64,000 nucleotides of DNA from Gemmatimonadota bacterium (GTDB lineage Bacteria > Gemmatimonadota > Gemmatimonadetes > Longimicrobiales > Gaopeijiaceae). How positions within the stretch are numbered: the first letter of the stretch is position 1; each line of letters starts with the position of its first letter. Below, one piece after another: positions 49,505-58,723 of this stretch. The notes under the pieces are model-generated. The model saw only the letters and a list, made by a program, of their open reading frames with translations, had not been told where the DNA came from and ran no database searches. Made by a program: the position numbers and the translations under genes. The stretch covers positions 186,001 through 250,000 of the forward strand of contig JAJDTB010000032.1 in NCBI GenBank assembly GCA_022827345.1. The letters are read 5' to 3'.

Positions 49505-50214
49505 CGGATCCCCCACACGTTCCAGGAGACGGACCCCGACCGGGCATGGGTATCGTCCCACAAGACGCGAGCGGCTACACCCCCCGCACCCGCCGGAGCG
49601 AGTGTGGCCGAGTCGTCCGCTATCCCCATTGACGTCAACGGCTGCCAGCCGCCGTTTCCAACCCGATAGCGGAATGCACCGCTCGAGAAACGGTACTGTC
49701 CACGCTCGAAGTACACGCCGGCGAGAGCTCCCGGCCGAGGAGGGTCCAGGGACCATATCGCAGGGGAGAATCCCGGGATGTCCTGGCAGTCTAGCGAACC
49801 TCCGCGGGCCACCCTGACGAGCCTCGAAACCTGCCAACCCGAGTGCTCGGAGAAAACCAGAACCGAATCCTTGTCGGAATCCGGCGAGCGATACCCCGAA
49901 GCGGCCACTCCCCATCCGTTGCCAGGTTGCGTCCTGCAGGCAAGGCCGACACCACGGAAGGCCCGCAACGCCAGCTCGTTGGCATCCACGTTCCAGTCCA
50001 ACTGCGCTCGGCCGTGGCCGAGCTCGGTCACGAGCAGATGGTGAATCAACCTGTTTTCGTCCAGGATTCGCGCCTCGTCGATAATCCGGGTCGCGGCCCG
50101 GCTCTGCACTGCGGTAACCCACCACGCGACCTGGATGATCAACAGACACAGTGTGCCAGCCACCACCGCTTCCGTTACCGCGAACCCCGTGTTCCCGGGC
50201 GAAGGATCTCTCAT
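49501..50214 (-). CDS. PilW/GspJ-like minor pilin
   Basis: A 237-residue protein with leader MRDPSPGNTG and mature start FAVTEAVVAGTLCLLIIQV, with Glu at position 5. The ATG at 50214 has GAGGTG six bases upstream. The soluble domain has paired cysteines (GLACRT and LDCQD) and is otherwise unrecognised. The assignment to PilW or GspJ rests on size and place in the cluster. Confidence 0.75.
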   Translation of the reverse strand: MRDPSPGNTGFAVTEAVVAGTLCLLIIQVAWWVTAVQSRAATRIIDEARILDENRLIHHLLVTELGHGRAQLDWNVDANELALRAFRGVGLACRTQPGNGWGVAASGYRSPDSDKDSVLVFSEHSGWQVSRLVRVARGGSLDCQDIPGFSPAIWSLDPPRPGALAGVYFERGQYRFSSGAFRYRVGNGGWQPLTSMGIADDSATLAPAGAGGVAARVLWDDTHARSGSVSWNVWGIR

Positions 50215-50225
50215 TGCAGGCACCT

Positions 50226-50558
50226 CTACTGAATGCTCGCGCGTGACAGGAACCGCACCATGACCGGCTCGGGTAGTGCGATGTGGTCGATCTGTACCCA
50301 TGCTTCGCTACCGGGGGCCTGCGGGACACTCCACGTGAGCCGTCCCGAGGGAAGGTCCCGGTGTCCGGAGGCCGGACCGCCACCGACCCTCGCCGAGTCC
50401 GCAAAGCTCTGCAGGGCCGCGTGGGCCTCGTCGAGGGCACGTGCACGGACCAGCGTCCGAGCAGCGGCAGCGGTCAGCGACGAAACGCCGACCACCCCCA
50501 GGCCCACGATCGCGACCGCCACCACCAATTCGACGAGTGACGTCCCCGCACGGTTCAT
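50226..50558 (-). CDS. PilV/GspI-like minor pilin
   Basis: A 110-residue protein. After a five-residue leader (MNRAG) the mature chain begins TSLVELVVAVAIVGLGVVGV, with Glu at position 5. The short soluble domain (LTWSVPQAPGSEAWVQID) resembles PilV/GspI. Its ATG overlaps the stop of the FimT-like gene. Confidence 0.78.
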   Translation of the reverse strand: MNRAGTSLVELVVAVAIVGLGVVGVSSLTAAAARTLVRARALDEAHAALQSFADSARVGGGPASGHRDLPSGRLTWSVPQAPGSEAWVQIDHIALPEPVMVRFLSRASIQ

Positions 50559-51019
50559 CGGCGCGACACCCTGCCAAGGGAAGAGATGACGAGTGCCTTC
50601 TCCTGCCCGGCCTTGGCGAAGCGCAAGCTCTGACTGGCCACCCAACCGAGTCCGACGGGGCCATATCGGACGCGGCTCGTGGCCCGACCCCTGCTCAGGC
50701 GCAGCTTCACCCCGCCCGGACCGAGGTCGGCGGTCGCGACGGTATCCCCGGTGATGGAAACGACCCGGCCGCGGGGAGGGTCGGCCACAAGTTCGACTGT
50801 GGCGCTTCCATCCCGGATCGCAGCCCAGCGTGCCGCGGTAAAGAGCCGGGCCGCATCCTCCTGCGCCCGTTTCAGATCGAATGTCGCCCGCAAGCGGGAT
50901 GCCGCTGTCGCCACGGGAGGTGCGAGCGCCGCGATTATCGCCAGTGCCACCGCAACCTCGATCAGCGAGTAGCCCGCCCGTCCCGCTGGACCCCCGGTGC
51001 CGAGCGCTACTGGGTACAT
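50555..51019 (-). CDS. FimT/GspH-like minor pilin
   Basis: A 154-residue protein. The leader is MYPVALGTGGPAGRAG and the mature start YSLIEVAVALAIIAALAPP, with Glu at position 5. The soluble part (FTAARWAAIRDGSATVELV) matches the GspH/FimT domain. FimT proteins bind DNA in transformable bacteria, which would fit the ComEA-like gene in this window. The start overlaps the end of pilA by 13 bases; no other start codon is available. Confidence 0.8.
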   Translation of the reverse strand: MYPVALGTGGPAGRAGYSLIEVAVALAIIAALAPPVATAASRLRATFDLKRAQEDAARLFTAARWAAIRDGSATVELVADPPRGRVVSITGDTVATADLGPGGVKLRLSRGRATSRVRYGPVGLGWVASQSLRFAKAGQEKALVISSLGRVSRR

Positions 51020-51402
51020 GCGATCTGCCCCTCCACCTCCGGTGTCGCCGATCCGATGGTCGGTGCCGTCGCGTCACCGTAGTACATCGCACAGCCCTCG
51101 TCAGCCTCGAGAGCAGCGTGGGTTACGGTCGCCGACCACCCGGCGGCGGTAGCCGCGGGCGTTACGGTAACCGCCTCCGAAGCCACGAACTCAAGGGCGT
51201 TCAGGTCGTCGCTATAGTCGTAGTTGGTGGCGTAGTACAGCTCCTGCTGGGTTGCCAGATTCCTGAGATCGGACTTCATCGCGGCGAAGTAGGCCAATTC
51301 ACGGGTTGCCGAGAACTGGGGGATCGCGATGGCTGCAAGGATTCCGATGATGACCAGGACGATCAGTAGTTCAATGAGCGTAAAGCCTTGTTTTCCAGTC
51401 AT
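51007..51402 (-). CDS. pilA: Major type IVa pilin
   Basis: A 131-residue prepilin with leader MTGKQG and mature N-terminus FTLIELLIVLVIIGILAAIA, the classic pilin helix with Glu 5. Two C-terminal cysteines (EGCAMYYGD and IACTQ) can form the D-region disulfide loop. GGAG lies nine bases before the ATG at 51402. It heads the pilus transcript and is preceded by a structured leader. Confidence 0.95.
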   Translation of the reverse strand: MTGKQGFTLIELLIVLVIIGILAAIAIPQFSATRELAYFAAMKSDLRNLATQQELYYATNYDYSDDLNALEFVASEAVTVTPAATAAGWSATVTHAALEADEGCAMYYGDATAPTIGSATPEVEGQIACTQ

Positions 51403-51445
51403 TTGAGATATCTCCGATAAAGCTGATTGTTGCGCCGGCCAGCAC

Positions 51446-51512
51446 GCGATTGTCACTTGGCAGCTCCCGCGGGAGCCGCCGCTGGGGCTCCACGCACGCG
51501 ATCGACAATCGC
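51446..51512 (-). promoter_or_regulatory. Nested inverted repeats in the pilA leader
   Basis: GCGATTGTC (51446-51454) and GACAATCGC (51504-51512) form a nine-base outer stem. Between them GGCAGCTCCC/GGGAGCCGCC (51459-51480) can form a strong inner stem. The element lies 44-110 bases before the pilA ATG, in the 263-bp gap that follows the glycosyltransferase gene. It may be a terminator for the upstream gene, an attenuator or a regulator site. No clear promoter boxes were found. Confidence 0.45.
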
Positions 51513-51665
51513 CCGGGCGCCATTCAACCACGCATGAAGATCGGGGATCCGAATGGGCGCTGAAATAGCTGGATGGGACAGATTTCGCGGCGCCGCACGC
51601 GGCGGCCCCGCACGACGGCCTCGGGCAGCGCCGGCTACCGAGCCAGCAACGCTGCCACCTTGCTG

Positions 51666-52454
51666 TCAGTCACCCAACGAGGCTGACGGCCGGCCAGTCC
51701 ACGGCTTCGCCCGGGGCGGCAACAGGTTGCACCGCAGGATGAACCAGATCGCCGACACCCCGTCCTTCCAGCCGATCTTCTTGCCCTCGGCGTACGAACG
51801 GCTCGAGTAGCTGATCGGGAGCTCGACGAGCCGGGCCCTCGCCTGCGCCAGGCGGGCGGTGATCTCCGGCTCGATGCCGAAGCGGTCGACCGTGAGCGGA
51901 AGGGATTGCAGCAGGTCGGTCCGGATCATCTTCTGGCAGGTTTCCATGTCCGTGACGCGAAGTCCGGTCAGGACGTTGCTCAGAAAAGTCAGGAACTTGT
52001 TGCCCAGCATATGCCAGTAGAAGACCACCTTCATGGATCTGTCGAGACCCAGGAATCGCGAACCGTACACCGCGTCGGCACGACCCTCGGCAATCGGTGC
52101 CAGCAGCCCGGGAATCTCACCCGGGTCGTACTCGAGATCGGCGTCCTGGACGACGACCACGTCTCCGGTGGCACGATCGAACCCGGTGCGCAGCGCGGCC
52201 CCCTTGCCCCGATTGCGGTCGTGCATGAACAGCCCGTCGATCAGCCCCTGGTCCTTCAGCCGCGGGAGCAATTCGCGCGTGCCATCCGTCGAGCCGTCGT
52301 CCACGACGATGACTTCCCTGGCGATGGGAACCGCCGCCACCCGCCGCAGCAGCGTCTCGACCGTGGCAGCCTCGTTATAGGCGGGAATCACGATCGAGAC
52401 CGTGATCTCCGCACGTTTGCGGCTCGCGCGCCCTCCCGATTGGTTGTCGGTCAC
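51666..52454 (-). CDS. Family 2 glycosyltransferase, polyprenol-phosphate type
   Basis: A 262-residue GT-A enzyme. It has [20 protein letters not shown] at the start, the nucleotide-sugar site [10 protein letters not shown], the metal site [12 protein letters not shown] and the acceptor-side segment [15 protein letters not shown]. It resembles dolichol- or undecaprenol-phosphate mannosyl/glucosyltransferases without the C-terminal membrane helices. The sugar and acceptor are unknown. Its place before pilA might hint at pilin or envelope glycosylation, which is speculation. Confidence 0.9.
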   Translation of the reverse strand: MTDNQSGGRASRKRAEITVSIVIPAYNEAATVETLLRRVAAVPIAREVIVVDDGSTDGTRELLPRLKDQGLIDGLFMHDRNRGKGAALRTGFDRATGDVVVVQDADLEYDPGEIPGLLAPIAEGRADAVYGSRFLGLDRSMKVVFYWHMLGNKFLTFLSNVLTGLRVTDMETCQKMIRTDLLQSLPLTVDRFGIEPEITARLAQARARLVELPISYSSRSYAEGKKIGWKDGVSAIWFILRCNLLPPRAKPWTGRPSASLGD

Positions 52455-52499
52455 CGGCGATTCACCTCGGCTTGAGTCCGGTGCCGACCGAGGCCCGTG

Positions 52500-53354
52500 C
52501 TACTGCGGGGTCGCCCGGGTGACCTGAAGCAGCTGGCCCGCGTAGATCCGGGAACCTCTCAGGTTGTTGACCGACCTGAGGCGATCCACCGTCGTTCCGT
52601 GTGTTCGTGCAATCTCCCAGAGGGAATCGCCGGACCGGACCCTGTACCGGATCACCTCCGGTTGCGGTGGATTCGCAGGGAGCAACGCCTCCGCCACGCG
52701 GGTATCCGGCGCCCGCTCCCCGGCCGCCCGGACGCGATCCACATAGGTTGCGTACTCGTGCGTGTACAGCGCGACATGGTAGTGGGGCGGCCTGCGTTCG
52801 CGCGTCACGTCCAGCGTGCCCGCGCCTTCGAGGTGCAACAGGACATCTTCCAGCCAGGCGCGGCAGGCGCGCGAGCTGCTTCTCCGCAGGTCCAGCGCCA
52901 TTCCCATGGGGTGCACCGAGTACCTGGAGGAGTTGGGAGGCTGTCGATTGAGCGGCCGGGTCAGGCTGGTAACCACCAACTGCTCGCCGCAGGCGCTCCG
53001 GTACTGACGGGAGAGACGCTCCACAAACAGCTTCACTTCCGGACGCGCGTACGGGAAGGAAACCTCGTCGTCGATCGCGTAGTTGGCGTTGCCGGCCAGA
53101 GGCACCAACAGCCCCAGCTCCACGAAGCGATGGACGTGTGCCGCGTTCCGGAGTGGGGTGTAGTCGTACTCGTTGGCCTTCGCGAACTGCTCCTGCATGA
53201 CCCGCCGCCCGCCGGAGAGACTCTGTGCGGTCAGGTCTCCCGCCCAGCCGACCGCAAGCGCGACAAGGACAGCCCCGCCGCCTGCGCTGATCCGGAATGG
53301 ACCGACGCCCACCCTCACCGGTTTCGTGTTCGATCGCAACGGCTCTGTACCCAA
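52500..53354 (-). CDS. Exported M15-like cell-wall protein with LysM domain
   Basis: About 284 residues. A signal peptide (AVLVALAVGWAGDLTAQ) is followed by a DUF5715/M15-like domain with VTSLTRPLNRQ, SVHPMGMALDLR and HYHVALY, which match the zinc ligands of D-Ala-D-Ala peptidases. A C-terminal LysM domain (YRVRSGDSLWEIARTHG) follows. It probably trims or binds peptidoglycan. The start is uncertain: a TTG at 53354 has a perfect AGGAGG seven bases upstream, while an ATG at 53423 lies in an AT-rich region that looks non-coding. Confidence 0.82.
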   Translation of the reverse strand: MGTEPLRSNTKPVRVGVGPFRISAGGGAVLVALAVGWAGDLTAQSLSGGRRVMQEQFAKANEYDYTPLRNAAHVHRFVELGLLVPLAGNANYAIDDEVSFPYARPEVKLFVERLSRQYRSACGEQLVVTSLTRPLNRQPPNSSRYSVHPMGMALDLRRSSSRACRAWLEDVLLHLEGAGTLDVTRERRPPHYHVALYTHEYATYVDRVRAAGERAPDTRVAEALLPANPPQPEVIRYRVRSGDSLWEIARTHGTTVDRLRSVNNLRGSRIYAGQLLQVTRATPQ

Positions 53355-53394
53355 GGTCACCCCTCCTGCAACATGCCAGCGGCTCCTCGCACTC

Positions 53395-53412
53395 TGTAAA
53401 CATATGTCTACA
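53395..53412. promoter_or_regulatory. 18-bp palindrome before the LysM gene
   Basis: TGTAAACATATGTCTACA is a palindrome with one mismatched pair. It is 40-58 bases before the TTG start and downstream of a possible -10 box (TATCAT on the minus strand, 53439-53434). The core ACATATGT is shared by BlaI/CopY-type and Gram-positive LexA-type operators; the regulator is not known. Confidence 0.5.
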
Positions 53413-53528
53413 GGACTAAACATCGCCACCTTTATGATAACGGAAAACGCTTTGCCCGGTTGCCCCGCCGTCGGCGCTACGGAGCCGGCAGCGGGGGCTC
53501 GCTCCCGGAAGACGTGCTCCGCGGACGG

Positions 53529-54146
53529 TCATCCGGCCGAGGCGTAATTCGCCGCCACCACCGTCCAGTTTACCACGTTCCAGAAGGCGGAGACGTAGTC
53601 GGGCCGGCGGTTCTGGTAGTTCAGGTAGTACGCGTGCTCCCAGACGTCGATGCCCAGCAGCGGCGTCCTGCCGTCCATGACGGGCGTGTCCTGGTTCGCC
53701 GTCGACACGACTTCAAGCGCGCCTCCATCGCCCGCGACCAGCCAACCCCACCCCGAGCCGAAACGACCCACCGCCGCTGCGGCGAACTGCTGCTGAAAGT
53801 CCGCGAAGCTGCCGAATGCCGCATCGATCGCAGCCGCCAGTGCGCCGCCTGGTGCACCCGCTCCACCCGGGGTCATGATGCGCCAGAAGAAGTTGTGATT
53901 GACGAAGCCGCCGCCGTTGTTGCGCACGGCACCGCGGATGGCGTCGGGAAGCGCCGACAGGTCCGCGACAAGCTCTTCCGCGGACATGCCGTGCAACTCC
54001 GGGTGTCCGGCGAGGGCCGCGTTCAGGTTGGCGGTATAGGCGGCGTGGTGCCGGCCGTGATGGATTTCCATCGTGCGGGCATCGATGTGCGGCTCGAGTG
54101 CATCGTGAGAATATCCCAGATCGGGAAGCTGGAAGGGGTAGGCCAT
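53529..54146 (-). CDS. sodA: Superoxide dismutase, manganese type
   Basis: A 205-residue enzyme of the Fe/Mn family. The metal ligands are His in [11 protein letters not shown], His in NHNFFW, and Asp and His in [10 protein letters not shown]. The [12 protein letters not shown] glycine and the Gln in STANQDTP favour manganese over iron. The ATG at 54146 follows AGGAGA. It diverges from dinB across only 66 bases. Confidence 0.95.
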   Translation of the reverse strand: MAYPFQLPDLGYSHDALEPHIDARTMEIHHGRHHAAYTANLNAALAGHPELHGMSAEELVADLSALPDAIRGAVRNNGGGFVNHNFFWRIMTPGGAGAPGGALAAAIDAAFGSFADFQQQFAAAAVGRFGSGWGWLVAGDGGALEVVSTANQDTPVMDGRTPLLGIDVWEHAYYLNYQNRRPDYVSAFWNVVNWTVVAANYASAG

Positions 54147-54212
54147 CTGTGTGTTCTCCTGAGAGTGATTACCTTGCTGGCGGCCTGCATGTAACGTGCC
54201 GGAGGTAGAACG

Positions 54213-55496
54213 TTGTCCAAAGACAGGATGACCCCGCAAGGCTCCAGGAGGATTCTCCTGGTGGACTGCGACAGCTTCTTTGTCCAGGTGGCCCGCCTGG
54301 AGGATCCGAAGGGTGCGGGCAGGCACCCGTTGCTGCTGGTGGGTGGCCGCAGCAACCGCGGTGTCATCACCTCCGCTTCCTACGCCGTGCGTGACTACGG
54401 GGTGCGTTCCGGCATGCCTACGGCGCAGGCGTTGAAGCTGTGTCCAGACGCGCTGGTCGTGCCGGTCCCGAGGGGGAAGGTGGTGGAACGGAGCCGAGCC
54501 GTGAGAGCCGTGCTCGAGGAGCTTTCGCCCGTCGTGCAGGCTGCCTCCATCGACGAATTCTACCTCGATCTCACCGGCACGGAACGGCTGTTCAAGGGCG
54601 AGGACCTGGTTGCCACGGCCGACCGCATCCGCAGGGGGGTGAAGAAGCGGACGGAGGTCGCCGTATCGCTGGGTGGAGGGACGCAGCGGATCGTGGCCAA
54701 GGTGGCGACCAGGCTGGCCAAGCCCGACGGTGTGCACGTGGTGCCTCCGGGTGGCGAGAAGGCCTTCATGTCGCGGTTTCACCTGTCGGACCTGCCGGGG
54801 ATCGGTCCCGCCTTCCTGAAGCAGCTGTCCGCAAAGGGGTTGCACACAGTGGCCGAGGCCGCCGCGGTCGAGCGCGCGTGGCTGGCGCGCTGGTTCGGCA
54901 CCGGACGCGGCGCGTGGCTCTGGGAGCGGATCCGGGGGATCGATGCGAGCGAGGTCGACGCGCGTGACGCCCGCAAGTCCATCAGTTCGGAGCGCACCTT
55001 CTTCACGGACATCAACGACGACGACGAACTGGAGCGGCGCCTCCTGCAACTGAGCTGCGGCGTGGGGAGCCAGCTGCGCGGCAAGGAACTCAGGGCCCGC
55101 ACGGTAACCGTCAAGATCCGCGACCACGACTTCACGACCAGGCAGTCCGGCAGCACGCAGCCCCAGGGCCTGGAGACCGACCGCGCGATCTACACCGTGG
55201 CGCTGTCGCTCCTCCACCACCTCCGGCACCGCCGCCGCACGGGAGCCCGGCTGCTCGGAGTCGGCATCTCCAACCTGGTGCGGCAGGCGCCGACTCGGCA
55301 GGGCGATCTTTTCGGGCAACGTGAGTCGCTCGAGAGCGAGCGCGACCGGGTCATCGCGCGCGCCGTGGACCGGATCCACGACCGCTTCGGCCGCAGCGCC
55401 CTTCAGCCGGCACGGATCATCCCGGAGGCAGGCGACCCGCCCGGGAAGCCCCGAACGGGCCCGGCCCCCGGACCAGGGAGGCCGGCCCCCGAATAG
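54213..55496 (+). CDS. dinB: DNA polymerase IV (Y family)
   Basis: A 427-residue translesion polymerase. Catalytic acidic residues lie in [12 protein letters not shown] and SIDEFYLDL, and the helix-hairpin-helix is [12 protein letters not shown]. The little-finger domain is complete, and a QGDLFG clamp-binding motif lies near residue 368. The start is a TTG at 54213 with GGAGGT six bases upstream; the next ATG is five codons inside. The C-terminal tail is Pro/Gly-rich. It ends 10 bases before the converging AGCS gene. Confidence 0.93.
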   Translation: MSKDRMTPQGSRRILLVDCDSFFVQVARLEDPKGAGRHPLLLVGGRSNRGVITSASYAVRDYGVRSGMPTAQALKLCPDALVVPVPRGKVVERSRAVRAVLEELSPVVQAASIDEFYLDLTGTERLFKGEDLVATADRIRRGVKKRTEVAVSLGGGTQRIVAKVATRLAKPDGVHVVPPGGEKAFMSRFHLSDLPGIGPAFLKQLSAKGLHTVAEAAAVERAWLARWFGTGRGAWLWERIRGIDASEVDARDARKSISSERTFFTDINDDDELERRLLQLSCGVGSQLRGKELRARTVTVKIRDHDFTTRQSGSTQPQGLETDRAIYTVALSLLHHLRHRRRTGARLLGVGISNLVRQAPTRQGDLFGQRESLESERDRVIARAVDRIHDRFGRSALQPARIIPEAGDPPGKPRTGPAPGPGRPAPE

Positions 55497-55506
55497 CCCT
55501 CTCGGG

Positions 55507-57198
55507 TCATTTCTCCCAGGGTCGCCTCTCGAAGTAGTCGCGCGTCATCTCGACGACCTTCGGCGCCAGCAGCCCCAGCGCGATCAGATTCGGCCAGATC
55601 ACGATCGCCAGCAGCACGTCGCCCATCGCCCAGATCACTCCCAGGGGCAGCACCGCCCCGACGAAGTGCATGATCACGAAGAGGATCTTGTACGGGATGA
55701 CGGCCTTTGCGCCGAAGAGGTAGTTGGCGCAGCGGTCGCCGTAGTAGCTCCACGCGATCGCGGTCGAGATCGCGAAGAGCAGCACCGCGAGCACGACGAT
55801 GTAGTGCCCCCAGTCACCCAGCGGGGCAAGTCCTCGCCTGAAGGCCGACATGGTCAGCGGGGCCCCGCTCTCGACAGCCATCCCGTAGAGCGAGGTGTAG
55901 GTCTGGCCGTCGTCGCCCGTGGCGGTGCCGGAAGCCGGATCGATCACGCCGCTGAACGGGCGCGTCTGCCCATCGTCCACGAAGAGCTGCTCCACGGGGA
56001 CCTCGTGCCAGGACAGCTGCGGGTCGGTGGGTCCCGTGTCGGCGTGACGGCCGTCGTCGATGCGAATCGGCAGGTCGGAGCTGACGTCGAGGTACCCGCC
56101 GTCCACCTGGACCGCGCGATAGGAGAGGTCGCCGCCGCTCAGGGTGATCTCGGTTTCGAAGCGGTCGTTCCACACGCCGGTCATGATGACCAGCAACCCG
56201 GTCATGGTGCAGATGATGATGGTGTCGATGAAGGGCTCGAGCAGCGCCACCACGCCCTCGGAGACCGGCTCGTCCGTCTTGGCCGCGGAGTGGGCGATCG
56301 GCGCCGACCCCTGCCCCGCCTCGTTCGAGAAGAGGCCCCTGCGAACCCCCCACATGAGCGTCACCAGGAACGCGCCCACGCCCGTGCCCGCCACCCCCGC
56401 CGACGGGTTGAAGGCCTCGCGGAAGATGATCCCGAAGGTCGGGAACACATCGGCCGCGTTCAGCGCGATGATTACGAGCGCGCCCGCCACGTACAGCAGC
56501 GCCATCACCGGCGCGAGTACCGCGGTCACCCTGCCGATCCTCGAGATCCCGCCCAGGATAACCGCCGCGACGACCCCGGAGGTCACGAGTCCGCTGATCC
56601 ACGGCGCGATGCCGAACTGGGTCTCCAGATTGTCGGCGACCGTGTTGGCCTGAATGCCGTTTCCGGTCATGAACGCGGTGATCCCCAGTATGAACGCGAA
56701 GAAGATCGCCATCCACTTCCACTTCGGTCCCAGTCCGCGCTCGATGTAGTACATGGGGCCACCGGACACGGTACCGGCCCATTCGCCCTCGTGCTCGTGC
56801 ACTCGGTACTTCTGGGCGAGGGTGACCTCGGAGTACTTGGTAGCCATGCCGAGCCCCGCCGTGACCCACATCCAGAACAGGGCGCCCGGTCCACCCCAGT
56901 GAATCGCGAGAGCCACGCCGGCGATGTTGCCGATGCCGACGGTGGCCGAAAGCGCGGTGGTCAGTGCCTGAAAGTGGGTGACGTCGCCTTCGTCATCCGG
57001 ATTGTCGTACTTGCCCGATGCAACTGCGATCCCGTGTCCCAGGCGCGAAATCTGAACGAAGCCCAGCCGCAGCGTCAGGTAGAAACCGATCCCCAGGAGG
57101 ATCATGACCATGTAGGGAACCTTCTCGCCCCCAACCGAGATCCCTGCCTCGACGACGTATGTGGTCAGGATATCGGTGATCTGCTGGATGAAGTCCAT
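55507..57198 (-). CDS. AGCS-family sodium:alanine/glycine symporter with large insertion
   Basis: A 563-residue inner-membrane symporter. AGCS motifs: [49 protein letters not shown] and [20 protein letters not shown]. Most family members have 440-500 residues. Here about 105 extra residues (345-450, hydrophilic, with repeated DDG and GDD turns) lie between two late membrane helices, probably on the outside. The ATG at 57198 is the family start. Confidence 0.9.
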   Translation of the reverse strand: MDFIQQITDILTTYVVEAGISVGGEKVPYMVMILLGIGFYLTLRLGFVQISRLGHGIAVASGKYDNPDDEGDVTHFQALTTALSATVGIGNIAGVALAIHWGGPGALFWMWVTAGLGMATKYSEVTLAQKYRVHEHEGEWAGTVSGGPMYYIERGLGPKWKWMAIFFAFILGITAFMTGNGIQANTVADNLETQFGIAPWISGLVTSGVVAAVILGGISRIGRVTAVLAPVMALLYVAGALVIIALNAADVFPTFGIIFREAFNPSAGVAGTGVGAFLVTLMWGVRRGLFSNEAGQGSAPIAHSAAKTDEPVSEGVVALLEPFIDTIIICTMTGLLVIMTGVWNDRFETEITLSGGDLSYRAVQVDGGYLDVSSDLPIRIDDGRHADTGPTDPQLSWHEVPVEQLFVDDGQTRPFSGVIDPASGTATGDDGQTYTSLYGMAVESGAPLTMSAFRRGLAPLGDWGHYIVVLAVLLFAISTAIAWSYYGDRCANYLFGAKAVIPYKILFVIMHFVGAVLPLGVIWAMGDVLLAIVIWPNLIALGLLAPKVVEMTRDYFERRPWEK

Positions 57199-57315
57199 GG
57201 CGTGGGGCTCCCTTGGGATGACTCTCGGCCGATCCGCGGCGGATGCGGCAATCGCGCCGGGCAAACTACGGTCACCCCCGCGTTGGAAACAAGCAGCCGG
57301 GAGCGAAGCTCCTCG

Positions 57316-57612
57316 TCAGCCCCCCTGCGAACCCGATTCCCCGGCGGCCCGCAGGAAACGCCGACAGAGCTGGGCAACGCGGTACTGGTCTTCCGCCTCG
57401 GCCTTCCCGAGGATCGCCCGGATGTGGGGAACGAGCCGCGCCTCGCCCCAGCGCCGACCCGTGGCGGATTCGGCTCCACGGGTGTCACCCTCATCCGCAC
57501 CCATGATGAGCGCCCACGCGCACGCTTCGTCGTAGTAGTCGCTCCCGGGGTCGGGTAGCCGGTAATCCGGCGGCAGCTCGTCGCGATCTTCCTTTACAAA
57601 TGCTCTGGACAT
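57316..57612 (-). CDS. Small uncharacterised protein
   Basis: A 98-residue soluble protein, beginning MSRAFVKEDRDELPPDYRLP. The MSRAFVKED opening is seen in small proteins near GreA/GreB-type transcription factors, but the rest (YYDEACAWALIMGADEG, a helical Arg/Ala-rich C-terminus) is not recognised. It lies 70 bases after pilC on the same strand and 117 before the AGCS gene. Function unknown. Confidence 0.65.
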   Translation of the reverse strand: MSRAFVKEDRDELPPDYRLPDPGSDYYDEACAWALIMGADEGDTRGAESATGRRWGEARLVPHIRAILGKAEAEDQYRVAQLCRRFLRAAGESGSQGG

Positions 57613-57682
57613 GCTCGCAATCTGGAACCCGGCGCCCCTCGCGCCAATGGTCGCTACATCACGCTACATCATTCGCACCTCC

Positions 57683-58723
57683 TCACCCCACCAGGTTGAT
57701 CATGTCGAACACGGGCAGGTACATCGCCACGATCATCCCCCCCACCACCACGCCGAGCACGGCGATCATGACCGGTTCCACCGCCGCAATCAGCACATCG
57801 AGGGCGGCATCGACCTCCCGGTCGTAGAAATCGGCGACGTGCGTCAGCATTTCGTCCAGCGCGCCCGTCTGTTCTCCGACCTCGACCATCCGCACCACCA
57901 TGGGGGTGAAGGCTCCAGATTCCTGCAGCGGCCCCGCTATGGTGGCGCCCGCCGCGATCGACGCCCGCGACTTCATGACCGCATCGTGGATGACCTGGTT
58001 GCCCGCCGTTCTCGCGGTAATGTCGAGCCCGTCCAGGATCGACACTCCGGATGCGACGAGAGTCGACAGCGTCCTGGTGAAACGGGCCACTCCCGCTTTG
58101 CGCAGCAGATCGCCCAGCACCGGAATGCCCAGAAGACACCGATCGATCACCAGCCGGCCCCGGCGGCCGTTGCGGAGGCGCATCAGAACCAGCACGCCTG
58201 CAACGCCGATCCCCGGCATGGCCCACCAATAACGCTGGATCAGGTCGGAAGCCCCGATCACCAGCCGGGTCGGGCCGGGCAGCGGGACTCCGGCCGAGGC
58301 GAACATCGTCTCGAAGGTCGGGATCACGAAGGCGAGGAGGATCGCGACGGCGGGAATGGTGATCGCGAGGATCATCGCCGGGTACATCATGGCCGCGCGG
58401 ACCTTCCGTCCGAGCGCGTGGCTCTTTTCCAGAAAACCGGACAGGCGTCCCAGGATCGTATCCAGAGCGCCGGCGGCCTCGCCGGCCGCAACCATGTTGA
58501 CGCTGAGCTCCGGGAACACCCTCGGATGGCGGCGAATGGCATCGGCGAGCGTATCACCCGACTGAAGATCGTGGATGACCCTTCGAATCACCTCGCGGAA
58601 CGCCCTGCTGTCCGTCTGGCGGGCGAGAATGCCCAGGCTAGCGACCAGCGGCAGCCCGGCCTCGATCATGGTGGCGAGGAGACGGATGAAGACCGCCACT
58701 TCGCGCCGCGACACCCGCCTCAA
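57683..58723 (-). CDS. pilC: Type IV pilus inner-membrane platform protein
   Basis: A 346-residue protein with two T2SSF repeats: FIRLLATMIEAGLPLVASLGIL and FTRTLSTLVASGVSILDGLDI. Three membrane helices are present, the last near the C-terminus (IAVLGVVVGGMIVAMYLPVFD). The N-terminal cytoplasmic extension of longer PilC proteins is missing. It overlaps pilT by four bases. The assembly ATPase PilB is not in the window. Confidence 0.94.
   Translation of the reverse strand: MRRVSRREVAVFIRLLATMIEAGLPLVASLGILARQTDSRAFREVIRRVIHDLQSGDTLADAIRRHPRVFPELSVNMVAAGEAAGALDTILGRLSGFLEKSHALGRKVRAAMMYPAMILAITIPAVAILLAFVIPTFETMFASAGVPLPGPTRLVIGASDLIQRYWWAMPGIGVAGVLVLMRLRNGRRGRLVIDRCLLGIPVLGDLLRKAGVARFTRTLSTLVASGVSILDGLDITARTAGNQVIHDAVMKSRASIAAGATIAGPLQESGAFTPMVVRMVEVGEQTGALDEMLTHVADFYDREVDAALDVLIAAVEPVMIAVLGVVVGGMIVAMYLPVFDMINLVG

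Noticed and set aside
51403-51665. Sigma-54 promoter for pilA
   Set aside because: Several TGGC-like strings are present on the minus strand, but none has GG and GC ten bases apart with a TTGC half, so the activator cannot be tied to pilA by sequence.
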